Assembly: GCA_033439765.1 (NCBI GenBank)
Contig: JAULSN010000002.1
Coordinates: forward strand, 2,356,001 to 2,420,000
From: Lasiosphaeria ovina
Taxonomy: Eukaryota > Ascomycota > Sordariomycetes > Sordariales > Lasiosphaeriaceae
Reading direction: 5' to 3'
Length of the DNA: 64,000 nucleotides
Position numbers and translations under genes: made by a program. Shown one piece after another: positions 33,764 through 44,416 of this stretch (positions are counted from its first letter, which is position 1; each line of letters opens with the position of its first letter). The notes under the pieces are model-generated. The model was not told the origin of the DNA. It ran no database searches and saw only the letters and a list, made by a program, of their open reading frames with translations.

Positions 33764-36579
33764 TGCGGACAGAATGCCTTGATTGTTCTGGATGGAGTAA
33801 AGTAGGATATGTGCATGATAAATTGGAAAGAAAGGGAACAAGTAAAGAAGATCTATAAGTAGAGCTCATGCTGGTACCCAGATCCAACGCCGACCACTCC
33901 TGAGGGTCGGTAGCTTGAAACCAGGCCGGCGAGGAGAAGATGACAGCGAACCAAAAGCCCCTTGACAACCAAGATGGCCGACGAAGCATGTAACTCGGCG
34001 ATAGGTGAGACCAACAACATGGCATAGAGCCCGAGGAACTACTCCATACACATGAGAGCCACCAGGCACACGCCCCAGATCCCCAGCCCTCATCAGCCAC
34101 GCATCGCGGGAGCCAACCGAAAGGCTTCCAGAGTCAGTCTTGTTCGCGAAGGAGGCAGTTGGGCATGTAACGATGATTCGGCACAGCCACAGCGGCGCCG
34201 CGGGTTAGCTCCATGCTCTAGGGTCCAGACGGCGACATTGATGACAGGTTTAAAGACGAGAAGGATTTGGAGGTCGCCGGCGGCGCCCCAACAGGCTAGC
34301 AACCAACATGTCAGCTTATTAAGTCTAAGCTAACTTACCTAATTTCAGGCTTAACTTGGTCTCGAGACCGAATCACGACACTCCCGTTGTGTACGCAGCA
34401 GATCAGGCCGGAACTTGGCAGGGACCGAAATTATGGGGCTCGTTTTGGCCATCCAATCGACGTGAGAGCTTCCTGCCGGACAAGTGACGGGCGTCGTTGC
34501 TTGCCATGAACAAACAGTTCGAGATCCCAAGCTCGACATGCAATGTCAGCATGGACCGTAACTGTGCTGGGGGTGTTGAGGGTAGTTTGTGAATTGTCGT
34601 CTCTCTCGGCCAAATCCAGCGTAGCGTACGGAGGTAGCGCCGGGCCGCCGCTGTGTCCCGTGCAGAGTCGGCGATGTCGCTTGCGGGTCGATGAGACACT
34701 GCGGCGTAGGCGAAGCCCAATCGAAAACTTTGTTCGAGATGGAGGTGCCCGAAAGGAGCTGCTGTTTGGAGAGGGGCAGCCACATTTCCCCATTTGCACT
34801 TGCACCGCGGAACCTCCCGCTCGGACCAGGACACCTCCCAAGATTGGCACACCGTTCCTTCCATTCTTTCTCCATGCGGATACAAGTTGTAAAAACCGGC
34901 ACATCGATCGAGTGCTAGTACGGCTAGTGGTAATTCATTCCACGTCCATGGCTCCATTGGAGCCAACAAAGCCCAAGGAAGGAACCAGCGACAATGTTAA
35001 ATCCAGTATTGAGGTGCCCGCTGACGTTCAATACCCCCATACTTACCAGGTACATAGTGTGTGTACATGTGGCGTAGCATTGTAAATGGGGCATCCCATG
35101 GAATGCTGACCGAGAACGGCGCAGCGAAGAGTCAAGACGGGAAAATTAATATACACCAAAAGAAAATCACGACTTTTTTTTCAGCCAGAGCCGCAAGCCG
35201 ACCACGACAGACTTAGAAATACCATACAGACTTAGAAATACCATACAGACTTAGAAATACCATACAGACTTAGAAATACCATACAGACTTAGAAATACCA
35301 TACAGACTTACATACACAGGCCAAAGGAGTAGTCCTCCGGAGCCGACCACCTAGGGAACCTTCTCCAAACCATGGAAGGTATCCATCCATCCAGAACGGC
35401 AACAGAGAGACCTAGATACATACTAGACTAGACTTAGACTACAGAGAACTTGCAGAACCAGACCCTTGAAACTCCAACAACGAAGTAGAAAAGCAATGTA
35501 ACAACCTAGGTAGGTAAGCTTGGTAAGGTAGGTATGTGCTGGCTGGTGTGCAGCAGCAAGCAACCTAGTCTCATGCAACCTGACCAGACCAAAAGTCTGA
35601 CTAGCCATTCGCTCCGAGTCCGGTCAGTCCCTGATCACTCTGTTGTTGCTTCTTTCCACCTCCTCGGGGATCAAAAACTCGCCCATCCAGAAGTTAGTAC
35701 TCTTCTCCGTGCAGAGTTCCATCCGGGGATCCTCAATTTTCTTTTCTTTTTCTTTTGATACCCCCTTCTTCTCATAAGTCAAATCTTTTTTTCTTTCCCC
35801 CCATTCCTCTTCTTCAAAATCTCTCCGAGTTTCCCTACCTACCTATCCTTTCCTCATTTGACCATACCTTTGTGTGCAACGTGATGTGTCAAACCCATTT
35901 TCAGCCAGTCACGAAACGCGGGGACCACAGCGTCTGCCGGCCAGGAACAGAACCGGAACGACCCGGCACCTATCACAGTGCGTCGGCCCCCAGCGGCATC
36001 GCCGTCTGCCGGCCATGATGGTCGCGTTCGGGTCGGCGACCACCACAATAAAAACGGTGGGTCCAAGCGTGAGACAAGTTCGTTCACAGACGGAAAGACA
36101 GCAAAAACGCCCTTATGTTGCTTGCCGAGTAGCAGAGAGGAAAAAAACGTCTGATTTCAGTCAGTTTACGCCCTACCAGCCAAACAGTCCAGCCGGCTAG
36201 CTGCCCTCAAGCATCCGCCCCTGGGAAAATTCCCCTGGTATCGGTGCTGAGCCATTACTTACCCCTTACATACCATACCTATCTGCTTGTCCGCCTCGCC
36301 CGCCCCGAGGAGGATTGGCAGTGCAAACGAGAGTGAAATAAAGGGAACGAAGATGCCCAAGAAAAAAAAGAAACCGAAATAGGTACTGGACAAGGAAAAA
36401 CAAGCTCGCCAACTCCTTTTTAAGCCCCCCTCGCTACCAGCAGATTGAAACCGCCCTCGCTATCACATTTTCATCCCATAACACCTCAAGCACACTACCC
36501 GTCACACGGGAGCTAACCCAATCAATCATCACACAATTTTTTTTGATCTTGTACAGCAGACAGAGAAAGCGGCTCCCAA
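33764..36579. other. 2.8-kb spacer without a supported gene, with a 19-bp minisatellite
   Basis: Upstream region of the ABC transporter and downstream region of the Zn2Cys6 gene. Large overlapping frames around 34403-35085 occur on both strands but match nothing. A tandem array lies at 35211-35316. Motifs CCTAGGTAGGTAAG near 35505 and CTACCTACCTATCC near 35836 belong to the recurrent TACC class. Confidence 0.55.
35211..35316 (+). repeat. 19-bp minisatellite, five perfect copies plus partial
   Basis: The unit ACTTAGAAATACCATACAG repeats five times without mismatch (35211-35305), followed by a partial copy. There are no unique spacers between units, so it is not a CRISPR array. Confidence 0.95.
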
Positions 36580-38827
36580 TCACTGACCCTGCGTCACTTG
36601 CGTCAGCACGCTGTTGAACTCGCTCATGATGCCCTCGTCGGCATTGATGTTGCTGATCATCTGCTCCTGCGTGAAGCCGACCCAGAAGGTCGGGCTGATC
36701 TGCTGGGCCTTCTTCTCGCGATAGATCTCCTGGGCGACGCCACGGACCTGGCCCCAGGCCGTGTTGGCCGCCTTCCAGACCTTGCTGATCTTGTTGAGCG
36801 CGCCAATGTTGAGCCGGATCTGCTGCCGGAGGTCCTCTTCGTTGTCGATAAAGTACAGCGCCCACTTGGAGAGGTGCACAATCGACGACAGCGTCACCAC
36901 GCACGTGAAAAAGTGTGTGTGGCTGAGGATCGGTACCGGCTGCGTCACCATCTTGCTGATCTCGCACGCTGCCATGATGGTGTGCTGGGTATGCGCGTTG
37001 AAGTTGTCGCCCGCGGGCACTGGTCGGTGCGGGGCGCACGACGTCACCGCCTGGACCGGCGACGAGTCCAGCTGCGACAGCGGCTGGTGGAGCATGATGG
37101 TGCACCTATAAAACCAACGTCGTTGTTAGCGTCTGTCGGAGATAGAGCGCGCGCAACCGCTGACCAGACTTACGCATGGGTAATGAAGTGGGCTTGGAAC
37201 ATCATCTCGTCGAGCTGGCAGTTCTTGCCCAGATCGTCTCTCTTGGACTCGGGGAGGTGTATCTTCCAGTTGGTGAGGAGCGCCTCCACCCTTGCGACGT
37301 TTTCGTCGTCGGGAAACATGAGGTTTGGCATCCGCATGAACCGTCCGAGATTTCTCGCGGCGGCGATGCGGTAAGCGAACGACGAGAACTCGCGGTCTTC
37401 GCCAGAGAAGATCTGGTCGTCAAAGTCTTCCATGTATGCGGTCGGAGGGATGCGCTGCAGAATTCGGTCAGTTGGGAACTTGTCAGGGCCGGGAAAAGAT
37501 CGCAAACACTCACCCCAGTGAGATACTGGTGCTCTTCGCACGGCAGCCCCACATCTGCCGAGATGTCGAAGAGCAAGAAGTTGGTGACGCGGTGGACGCC
37601 GGCAATCATGCCGTCGCAGACGTAGAGCTCCCACCAGGTCCGCCGCCAGCTTTCCTCCAAGACGCTATTGCCGTGGCCTCGTATCGAGGCGAACTCGCGC
37701 TTGTTGAGATCAATCTCAATGGCGAACCGCTCACAGTCGGCCAGAAGCTCCCTGGCCCGTTCCTGCTCGCAGCTGCCGTCCAGTCCGATGATGATGAGCA
37801 GGAGGGCCTGGATGAGATAGCCGTCCTTGGCCGTCGAGGATAGATAGCACAGCCTGATTGCCTCGTCAAGGTACGTCGCCCGGGCCGGGCCGGCATCTAG
37901 ATACAGGGAGCCGATGTATCTCATGGCGGCCAGCACAACGTTAACATTAGGAGCCGAGTTGTCCTTGAGCAGGCGGACGAAGAATTCCTTAGGGAGCACA
38001 AAGGGGTGGCCGGCGTGGAAGAAGTGATAAAAGGTATCGAAGCACCGCTCGGCCAGGCTCAACACGGGTGCCTGGGTGGGCGGGGCAGTAGTCGCCGTCA
38101 AGGCCATGGCGTTGGGATCCAGGACGGGGGCGAAAGGGTTCCGGTAGAGAGGCGGGTTTGGCTGGGCCGGAGTGGTCGTCGCGTAGGAGACGGGCGACTG
38201 CTCCGGAAGAGCGATGGTTGGGTTGAAGACATGGACAGCAGGCGGAGGGATAGATACGGGTGCACGACCGAGCAGCATCGGGCAGCTGTCTGCGGGCTCG
38301 GAATACGGGGGCGACGAAGATGCATGGCGCTTGTTAGGGTTCTGCGCGGTGTTTCTGCGCGGGCCCTTGTAACCACGGCGCGAAGCGATATAGACGCACT
38401 CGCAGTTGGAGCTCGAGCAGCGCGAGCAGGGAGTGAGCCCGTCGCACTTTAGATGCTTGCTGCGCTATTCGACCATGTCATCTCAGCAGGTGCCCGGGGT
38501 GTTGTGGGTGTGGACTGTGGAGGGCTGGCTGTGGGCAGGTAGGTAGGTAGGTAGGTAGGTACAGATACAGTAGGTTTACGTGCGATGTGCATGACGGGCA
38601 AGACATGCGGCGTGCAGAAAACGGAATCAACTCACGCAGGCAAGGCATGCGGCGGGGACTGAAGGCGGCTGCGCGGCCGAAGACTGCGACAGGCGGACAT
38701 CCGAGGTCGCCGATAGTGTGGAAGGAGTCGACGAGGTCGCCGTCCCCGGGCTCTCGCTGGACACGGTAGGCGAACCGTTACTGGAAGCGGCAGATGAGTG
38801 TGGGGCATCCCGCGAGAAGGGATCCAT
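36580..38827 (-). CDS. Zn(II)2Cys6 transcription factor with fungal-specific regulatory domain
   Basis: Four exons (38827..38636, 38464..37514, 37454..37174, 37105..36580) encode 649 residues. The binuclear zinc cluster is C61-x2-C64-x6-C71-x5-C77-x2-C80-x6-C87, completed only by splicing: exon 1 ends exactly after the second Cys (CLAC) and exon 2 resumes RSKHLKCDG. A basic linker SRRGYKGPRR follows. The middle homology region typical of fungal_trans proteins runs from about 150: CFDTFYHFFHAGHPFVLP, AAMRYIGSLYLD, LLIIIGLDGSCEQERA, and EESWRRTWWELYVCDGMIAGVHR (the RRTWW motif). The C-terminal third is helical and ends TQVTQGQ. Such proteins are sequence-specific activators of catabolic or secondary metabolic genes; the target cannot be told. 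A 171-nt first intron carries an AGGT repeat. The start was taken at MDPFSRDAP; a longer in-frame ATG at 38941 exists. Confidence 0.9.
38537..38560 (+). repeat. (AGGT)6 tandem repeat inside intron 1 of the Zn2Cys6 gene
   Basis: Six AGGT units (ACCT on the coding strand) lie within the intron that splits the zinc cluster. The coding-strand orientation places CCTACCT repeats between donor and branch. Confidence 0.9.
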
Positions 38828-41539
38828 GGTCGGCAATAAGATCAGGCCACAATACTTAGGGCGATGCGAGGGCGCGAGCGATGGGCGGGATGCGTGGTGG
38901 ACGGCGTAATCGAGGAGTCGGACGAGCGAGGACGAGGGCAAATCGGAGACGCCCTATCCGTATGGTAGGTAGATACAGGTATGTATAATTACCTTATGTA
39001 TGCGCGTTGAGCCCAGACCAGACCGTCGCCGGTATCGAAAGATGGCTTGTCGTGCCTTCGGGGACCAACCCTGGGGCTCCAGCTCTCTTGCTCCTCTCTG
39101 TCTCTGGCACCGCGCGTGTGCTCGTGCTCTGGCTCTGGCTCTGGCTCTGCTGTTGCTTCTCAAGACTCAGGAGTCGAGATGACAGTGGAGGCGGCGTGTC
39201 GGGCTCGACGGGCTCGAGAGTCGAGCGAACAGGGCGCACGCCTAATAGTAGCAATAACCTAAGCTGCACGGGCGTTGTTAGTCCACTTTCCGCACCGTTT
39301 TGCGCTTAATGCTCTCCGCGTCGCCGCCCTCCGCACGCTGCGGCTCGAACCCCATCAGCGTCGCATCTCCATCGGCGGCGGGGTAGCGGCCAAAGCCTAC
39401 CCGTCGCTGCCGACAAGATGGCGCCCACCTCCCCCTTCCACGAAACAAAGCGGACTTTTTCGAACATAGTCTGACCTTCCTGTGGGCAGTCCTCGAGAGG
39501 CTGGGGTGTCGACGTTGTTCTGTGCTGCGACTAGGCCTGCAACAAGGGCGATGTCCTCGTGTCGCGGAGCGGACAGAATAGAAAGGCAGTTTGGAGAGGA
39601 TGCGATAACGTTGTTAGCAGGCGCGCGCGCGCAGGAATGGCTCCGGCGGCCTGATTATGTTCCATCAACCAGTCCGGACGCTCAGCAGCAAAGAGCCAAA
39701 AAGACAGCTTTGTGCTCGGGTTTAAAGAACCCAAACCCTGCCTTTCATTTCTCGCCGCTCCCTCTCACCTTGGCGACTGACAAGACTCGGAACTGGCGAA
39801 TACGCTGATTGTTGAGCAAGAGCACTGGACATGTCCAATTTCACGACATCGAAACCAGCGTCGGCGGATGGTTGTCGAGTCCAGAGGCATCCCAACCTCA
39901 CACACTTCGAGTCCCGTACCCGGCGTGATCCAGCCGCTGGCTTCTTTTTGTTCCTGTGTCCCCCCTTTCCCCCTTTTTATTGTTCTTCACTGATTGCCCA
40001 GTCCGGCTTGCCCATGTGGTGAATGCACAGCAATGGCAGGGACCGTCTCCTCTCGTTTGCCTGCTCAGCTGAAACTGAATGCTTCCGATGGCTTGATTGG
40101 AGCAGCCCATATGCCCTTGCAGCTCGCAACGGGCGCGAATACCACCTTTTGCTTTGGCCCGGCCGCTGTGCATTCCGATAAGTCCCCCAATACAGGCACT
40201 AACAGGGCACCAAGGATCGTTTTCCCTGGGGTTGCGATTTCCCGCAATGGCACAAACTCGGTGAACAATCCGAAAGCGCCAAGCGTCGCAACCCATGCCG
40301 CCGACGAGGTCATGATTCATCTACACGTGTATTCCCATCGCCATTGCCATATGCGTTGTCATATGTTGTATAGGCTCGTGTTGACCCGACGAACTGGGTT
40401 AGGTTGACGGTCCCTCATCCTCGCCGAGGTTTGGTGAACCGCGAAAAGGCAACGAAACTTCCGCCCTCAAGTTGTACGGAATACTTGCAGCTATCCGGAA
40501 TATTGTCTGGCCAGGTAACCGTGCCCAGCTAGCTCTACCCCCGGAAGACGGGATACGGATCCGATGGACTAGGTCTCACTGACCTGGAAAATGCGGTGAG
40601 ACTCGAGCGGGCGAGCATGCTCGAGATACTGAGACCGATGGCGCAATTCTGCGGACGCAAGGCTGAGGCACCAACGCAGCACAGATGCGTGTCCGAGTGC
40701 GTCTCGTGAGGACGATGATTAGGTAGGTTGCCTGGGATGGAAAATATGATGCTTGGCTCATCAAAGTGCATGAGCTTTGGCAACCGGCTGGGGCTAGAAT
40801 GATGCTCCAATTGCTCAAGAAGTAAGTGAAGTAGACCTCAGTTGCAGCTCTGGTACCTCGATCGTTGGTGGGCACTTCCATGTTCCTCTGGCTTTAATTC
40901 TGCTGGAAACTGAAAGAGCAATTCGAGCCATTGTGTGGTACATGTACATACTCCCCGTTCATTGAACCTTCCTCTCCAAGCAGTCGCGCCTGCCAACAGT
41001 AGTAGCCCAAAGCGCCCCAACAACGGGAAGGTGCAAGCCCTCAAGTTGTGATGAGATTGGACAGATACAGATAGGTGCGTTAGTCACGGATTGAGAACGT
41101 CTTGAACGGAACATGGATGACATGAATTGATTTAAATCTGCTCCTTCCCACATCCCAGCCTCTCTCCTTGAGCATTTCCTAGCGATATTTCGTAAAATTG
41201 ACGGCATTCGCAATGAGACAACCTGTCCTGGATCCGCGACAGAAGCAGGATCAGGAAAAAAGATGTCGATTACGTGATCACGATGGACCAATTATTGGCA
41301 TGGGGTCGGTATTCATCGCTGAGACCACGGGTGCAACTCTCGACCCGGATAATTCGGGATGCTTGTTTGCGTGTACTATCTTCCTGGGGACCCGACAATC
41401 CGGAACCTGGTACGGATTCAACAAAAGGCTTAGCTTGACACCATTACCTTAGTTCCCATCTTCATTACGGTACCTTGGGCACCTCGCCCGCCTCGGAATC
41501 ACATCATCACATCACACCGCATCATCACGACGGGAAGCA
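38828..41539. other. 2.7-kb divergent spacer
   Basis: Lies between the Zn2Cys6 gene (minus) and the HeLo-pseudokinase gene (plus), so it includes both promoters. It contains GCTCTGGCTCTGGCTCTGGCT near 39127 and a GCGCGCGCGCGC patch near 39619. Overlapping frames around 39898-40407 on both strands (up to 140 codons) match no family I know. No RNA gene found. Confidence 0.55.
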
Positions 41540-43435
41540 ATGGACCCCGTCTCGGCTGCTGGGTTGGCCCTTGGGGTTGCATCAATAGGGCTGCAGGTCT
41601 ACACGTCGTGTATACAAGGAGTACAGTTGCTCGTGACGGCCATCAACTTCCCCGAAGATTGCCGCTATCTCAACCTGCGCTTGCGCATGGAACAGCAGAG
41701 GCTCTTCGCCTGGAGCGAGACGTCTGGTCTCTTGGATCTCGACGCCAAAAAGGAGCAAAAGGTGCTCGAGTCCAACACATTCATCCTGCACCGCCAGACT
41801 GTTCTGGACTTGCTGGTCCAGGTCCAATGTCTGTTTAAGGAGTTCCAGGACCACCAGAAGCGGAACAAGCGCCTCCAGACAACTCCCGACACAGACCAGG
41901 TTCTGGAGAAGCCCGAGAAGGATGCCGCAGATGCGAACTTCCCCCTGCCCGAGCGGCGGAGGGCTTTCATCAAGAAGGCCATGCAGGGCCTCAAAGAGAC
42001 GTCCCAAGAGTCTATCAAGAGGCTGAGGTGGGTGTCGTTTGACAAGGTTGCCTTTGAACTGCTGCTCTCGAGGTTTTCGGCTCTGAACGACAACATGACC
42101 GACATCCTAGACGCCCGCATGCAGGTCGAGATCCACCACACGGTCCAGGACACAAACAGGGGCGTTCTGCAACTGCATCGCAAAATCACAGATCTCTCCA
42201 GGCTCGTCATGGCCTTGAACGTGAAGCTCGAGGCAAGCTCGCCTCCCATGGTATCCCCGATGTCGGCGACTCAGAAACGCGCCAATGCCGACGGGCTTCA
42301 GCTATTATCCCAACTCGCCAAGTTCAAGGCCTTCAACCAGTCGATCGAGTCCGACAAGAAGAGGCCGTGGGACGAAGCAACCGCCATGTGTCTAGACTTG
42401 GGGGGCCCGAGCGAGCAAAAGAGTCTCCTGCTCGACCGCTCCATGGTTGAGATTGATCCTACGGCGGAAGAGGCAGATTTGCCGAGGTGTGAGGCCATTC
42501 TCACCCTCCCTGGCCATGGCCGAAAGAAGGTCTGGATTGAGTGGAAGGAATACGAACGCCAGAGGCCGCAGGATTTATCGCCGCCCAAGGACGTGATTTT
42601 CGAGAGAGTGCGGAAGCTAGCGGCACTCCTGAACCACACACCCAAGCCAGAAGCGTTTAGGACGCCTCACTGTATCGGCTTCTTTGACCGGGCAAGCACA
42701 GGGGGGATAGTTGACCAGGACGAGGACAGCTTAAACAACCGCCTCGGCCTGGTCTTTGAGAGACCGCAAGACGACAGTCTACACACATCTATGCCTCCCA
42801 TCTCGCTCCGGGAACTGCTGCAAACCACCCGTAAGCCACGCGTCACCGAACGGATAAAGCTCGCACATGCAATCAGCAACTGCCTCCTGTATCTGCATGC
42901 TGTCAATTGGCTCCACAAAGGCCTGCGCAGTCATAATATAGTCTTCTTCCGAACCGCCAAAGGCCATGTTGACTACGCAAAACCTTACCTCTCGGGATTT
43001 GACTTCTCGCGGCCTGCTCCCGCAGACGAGATGACAGAGGTGCCTGTTGACAGCCCCGAGTACAACCTCTATAGGCACCCATTCGCTCAATCGACTAACC
43101 CTGTCGATCGCGAACGTTTCAAGAGGAGCTTTGATATATACAGTCTCGGGGTTCTCTTCGTGGAGATGGCACACTGGAAAACCGTCGACGTTATCCTCGG
43201 GCCAGGCCTCAATCCATTGCGTGTGCGCGAGAAGCTTCTCGCCGAGAACCAAATCGAAGAGCTCGGCGCGTGCATGGGCGGCGTGTACGAGGATGCTGCG
43301 CGGAAGTGCATTGTCGGGGTGACAGAATTCGGACTGTCCGAATCTGATGACGAGACAAACGATGCTGTAGCTGCCCGGCTTTCATATGCACTTCACGAAG
43401 ATGTTGTCAAGCCGCTTGGGAATGTTCGGGTGTGA
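41540..43435 (+). CDS. HeLo-domain protein fused to a predicted pseudokinase (MLKL-like architecture)
   Basis: An intronless gene of 631 codons. Residues 1 to about 215 match the HeLo (prion-inhibition and propagation) domain of HET-S-type proteins: a hydrophobic N-terminal helix (PVSAAGLALGVASIGLQVY), then CRYLNLRLRMEQQRLFAWSE with the invariant RL...W pattern, and several long amphipathic helices. In HET-S-type proteins the first helix inserts in the membrane when the domain is activated and kills the cell. Residues about 330-630 are kinase-like: a VWIEWK strand, DSLHTSMPPISLRELLQ, HAISNCLLYLHAVNWLHKGLRSHNI and DIYSLGVLFVEM. The catalytic Asp of HRD is replaced (HKG, 459-461) and the metal-binding DFG reads GFD (486-488), so catalysis is unlikely. 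HeLo plus pseudokinase parallels animal and plant MLKL executioners. No C-terminal amyloid motif is visible. Confidence 0.87.
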   Translation: MDPVSAAGLALGVASIGLQVYTSCIQGVQLLVTAINFPEDCRYLNLRLRMEQQRLFAWSETSGLLDLDAKKEQKVLESNTFILHRQTVLDLLVQVQCLFKEFQDHQKRNKRLQTTPDTDQVLEKPEKDAADANFPLPERRRAFIKKAMQGLKETSQESIKRLRWVSFDKVAFELLLSRFSALNDNMTDILDARMQVEIHHTVQDTNRGVLQLHRKITDLSRLVMALNVKLEASSPPMVSPMSATQKRANADGLQLLSQLAKFKAFNQSIESDKKRPWDEATAMCLDLGGPSEQKSLLLDRSMVEIDPTAEEADLPRCEAILTLPGHGRKKVWIEWKEYERQRPQDLSPPKDVIFERVRKLAALLNHTPKPEAFRTPHCIGFFDRASTGGIVDQDEDSLNNRLGLVFERPQDDSLHTSMPPISLRELLQTTRKPRVTERIKLAHAISNCLLYLHAVNWLHKGLRSHNIVFFRTAKGHVDYAKPYLSGFDFSRPAPADEMTEVPVDSPEYNLYRHPFAQSTNPVDRERFKRSFDIYSLGVLFVEMAHWKTVDVILGPGLNPLRVREKLLAENQIEELGACMGGVYEDAARKCIVGVTEFGLSESDDETNDAVAARLSYALHEDVVKPLGNVRV

Positions 43436-44416
43436 CCCTCGACGTGCACCCGCGAGAGAGGTATGATTCAGATTGAGATTCTCCTTTCGGGACTCGCCGG
43501 ACTGGGTCAGAAAGCAAGCTGTCGGGAATTTCGGGTTTGAGGGAATCACTAAGTAAATAGCTTTTCGTGGCAAATGGGAACACACACGACGGATGACCGC
43601 AAGAGCAAGGGAAGAAACATACGGCTCAACTTTTGCACAATCCAGCCTTGTAGCCACCAGATCCTTTAACTAAGAATCCGCCAGCAAGCTTCCAATCGTT
43701 CAGAATTACATCTAAAGATATCTGTCGTTTGATCTTGGCCTATCACTAGGAAGTCTTTCGAGGAGTCTCAATCAACATTGGACTCCATGACAGAACACAA
43801 AGACTGGCACAAGGCCCCATCGGATAGCCGGGGCGGAGACAGCTTCGGTTGGGGAAACGGGCCTTCTACAACCGTCCGCCTTACCCCAAAAATACCACGC
43901 ATATCTCCCCAAAGCCACCGGAATTGCTAAAGACTCAACACCGACGCGTAGGCGTTGTCATGTTTAGGCTATAAGCTGTATCCCCCGCTGTTACTACTAC
44001 AGCGACAGTCTTCCAATGAATTCTTGGGCCGGTCTCCGCAGTTGGGATGACCCCCTCGGCAGCTACCTCGCCTCGACCTTTGCTGCATGGGATTATTGCG
44101 GTACCTTAATCTGGAGCTGCGGGTAATCTTGGCTCACGACGAGGTTCCATACCGGCCTAGCACGGCCGGTCTATACTGCCACGTCGAACAGTCCGCCCGG
44201 TTGGCTATTATGTCACAGGCAAAGGTCGAGGCCTTCGCGCGTGGGAGACGCCGACATGCAAGGCAAAAGCAAGCGGAGCGGGAAGGAGAGGGTTGGCGGG
44301 TTTGGCGTGGCCGAAGATATGGTACCGTCATAGTAAAAGTATCACTGGGAATCTTGATCTCGCATTTGCTGCTCCACCCTCTTGTCACTCCTTTTGTGGC
44401 CTGGCTGTCGTCGACG
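43436..44416. other. Spacer between the HeLo-pseudokinase and the esterase gene
   Basis: Terminator side of one gene and promoter of the next. A frame open from 44087 merges in phase with the esterase start but lacks a signal peptide and is considered leader. No other gene seen. Confidence 0.55.

Noticed and set aside
34403..35085. Overlapping 180- and 188-codon frames on both strands
   Set aside because: No domain, no splice signals, and each is the shadow of the other.
35211..35316. CRISPR array
   Set aside because: The 19-bp units are contiguous with no unique spacers, and the genome is eukaryotic.
39898..40407. Antisense pair of frames of about 140 codons, one slightly hydrophobic
   Set aside because: I considered a membrane-transporter fragment, but the hydrophobic stretch is short, no transporter motif follows, and the opposite strand is equally open.
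44087..44416. Upstream in-frame extension of the carboxylesterase from ATG 44087
   Set aside because: It would place 110 charged residues before a canonical signal peptide; the later ATG at 44417 starts exactly at the signal sequence.
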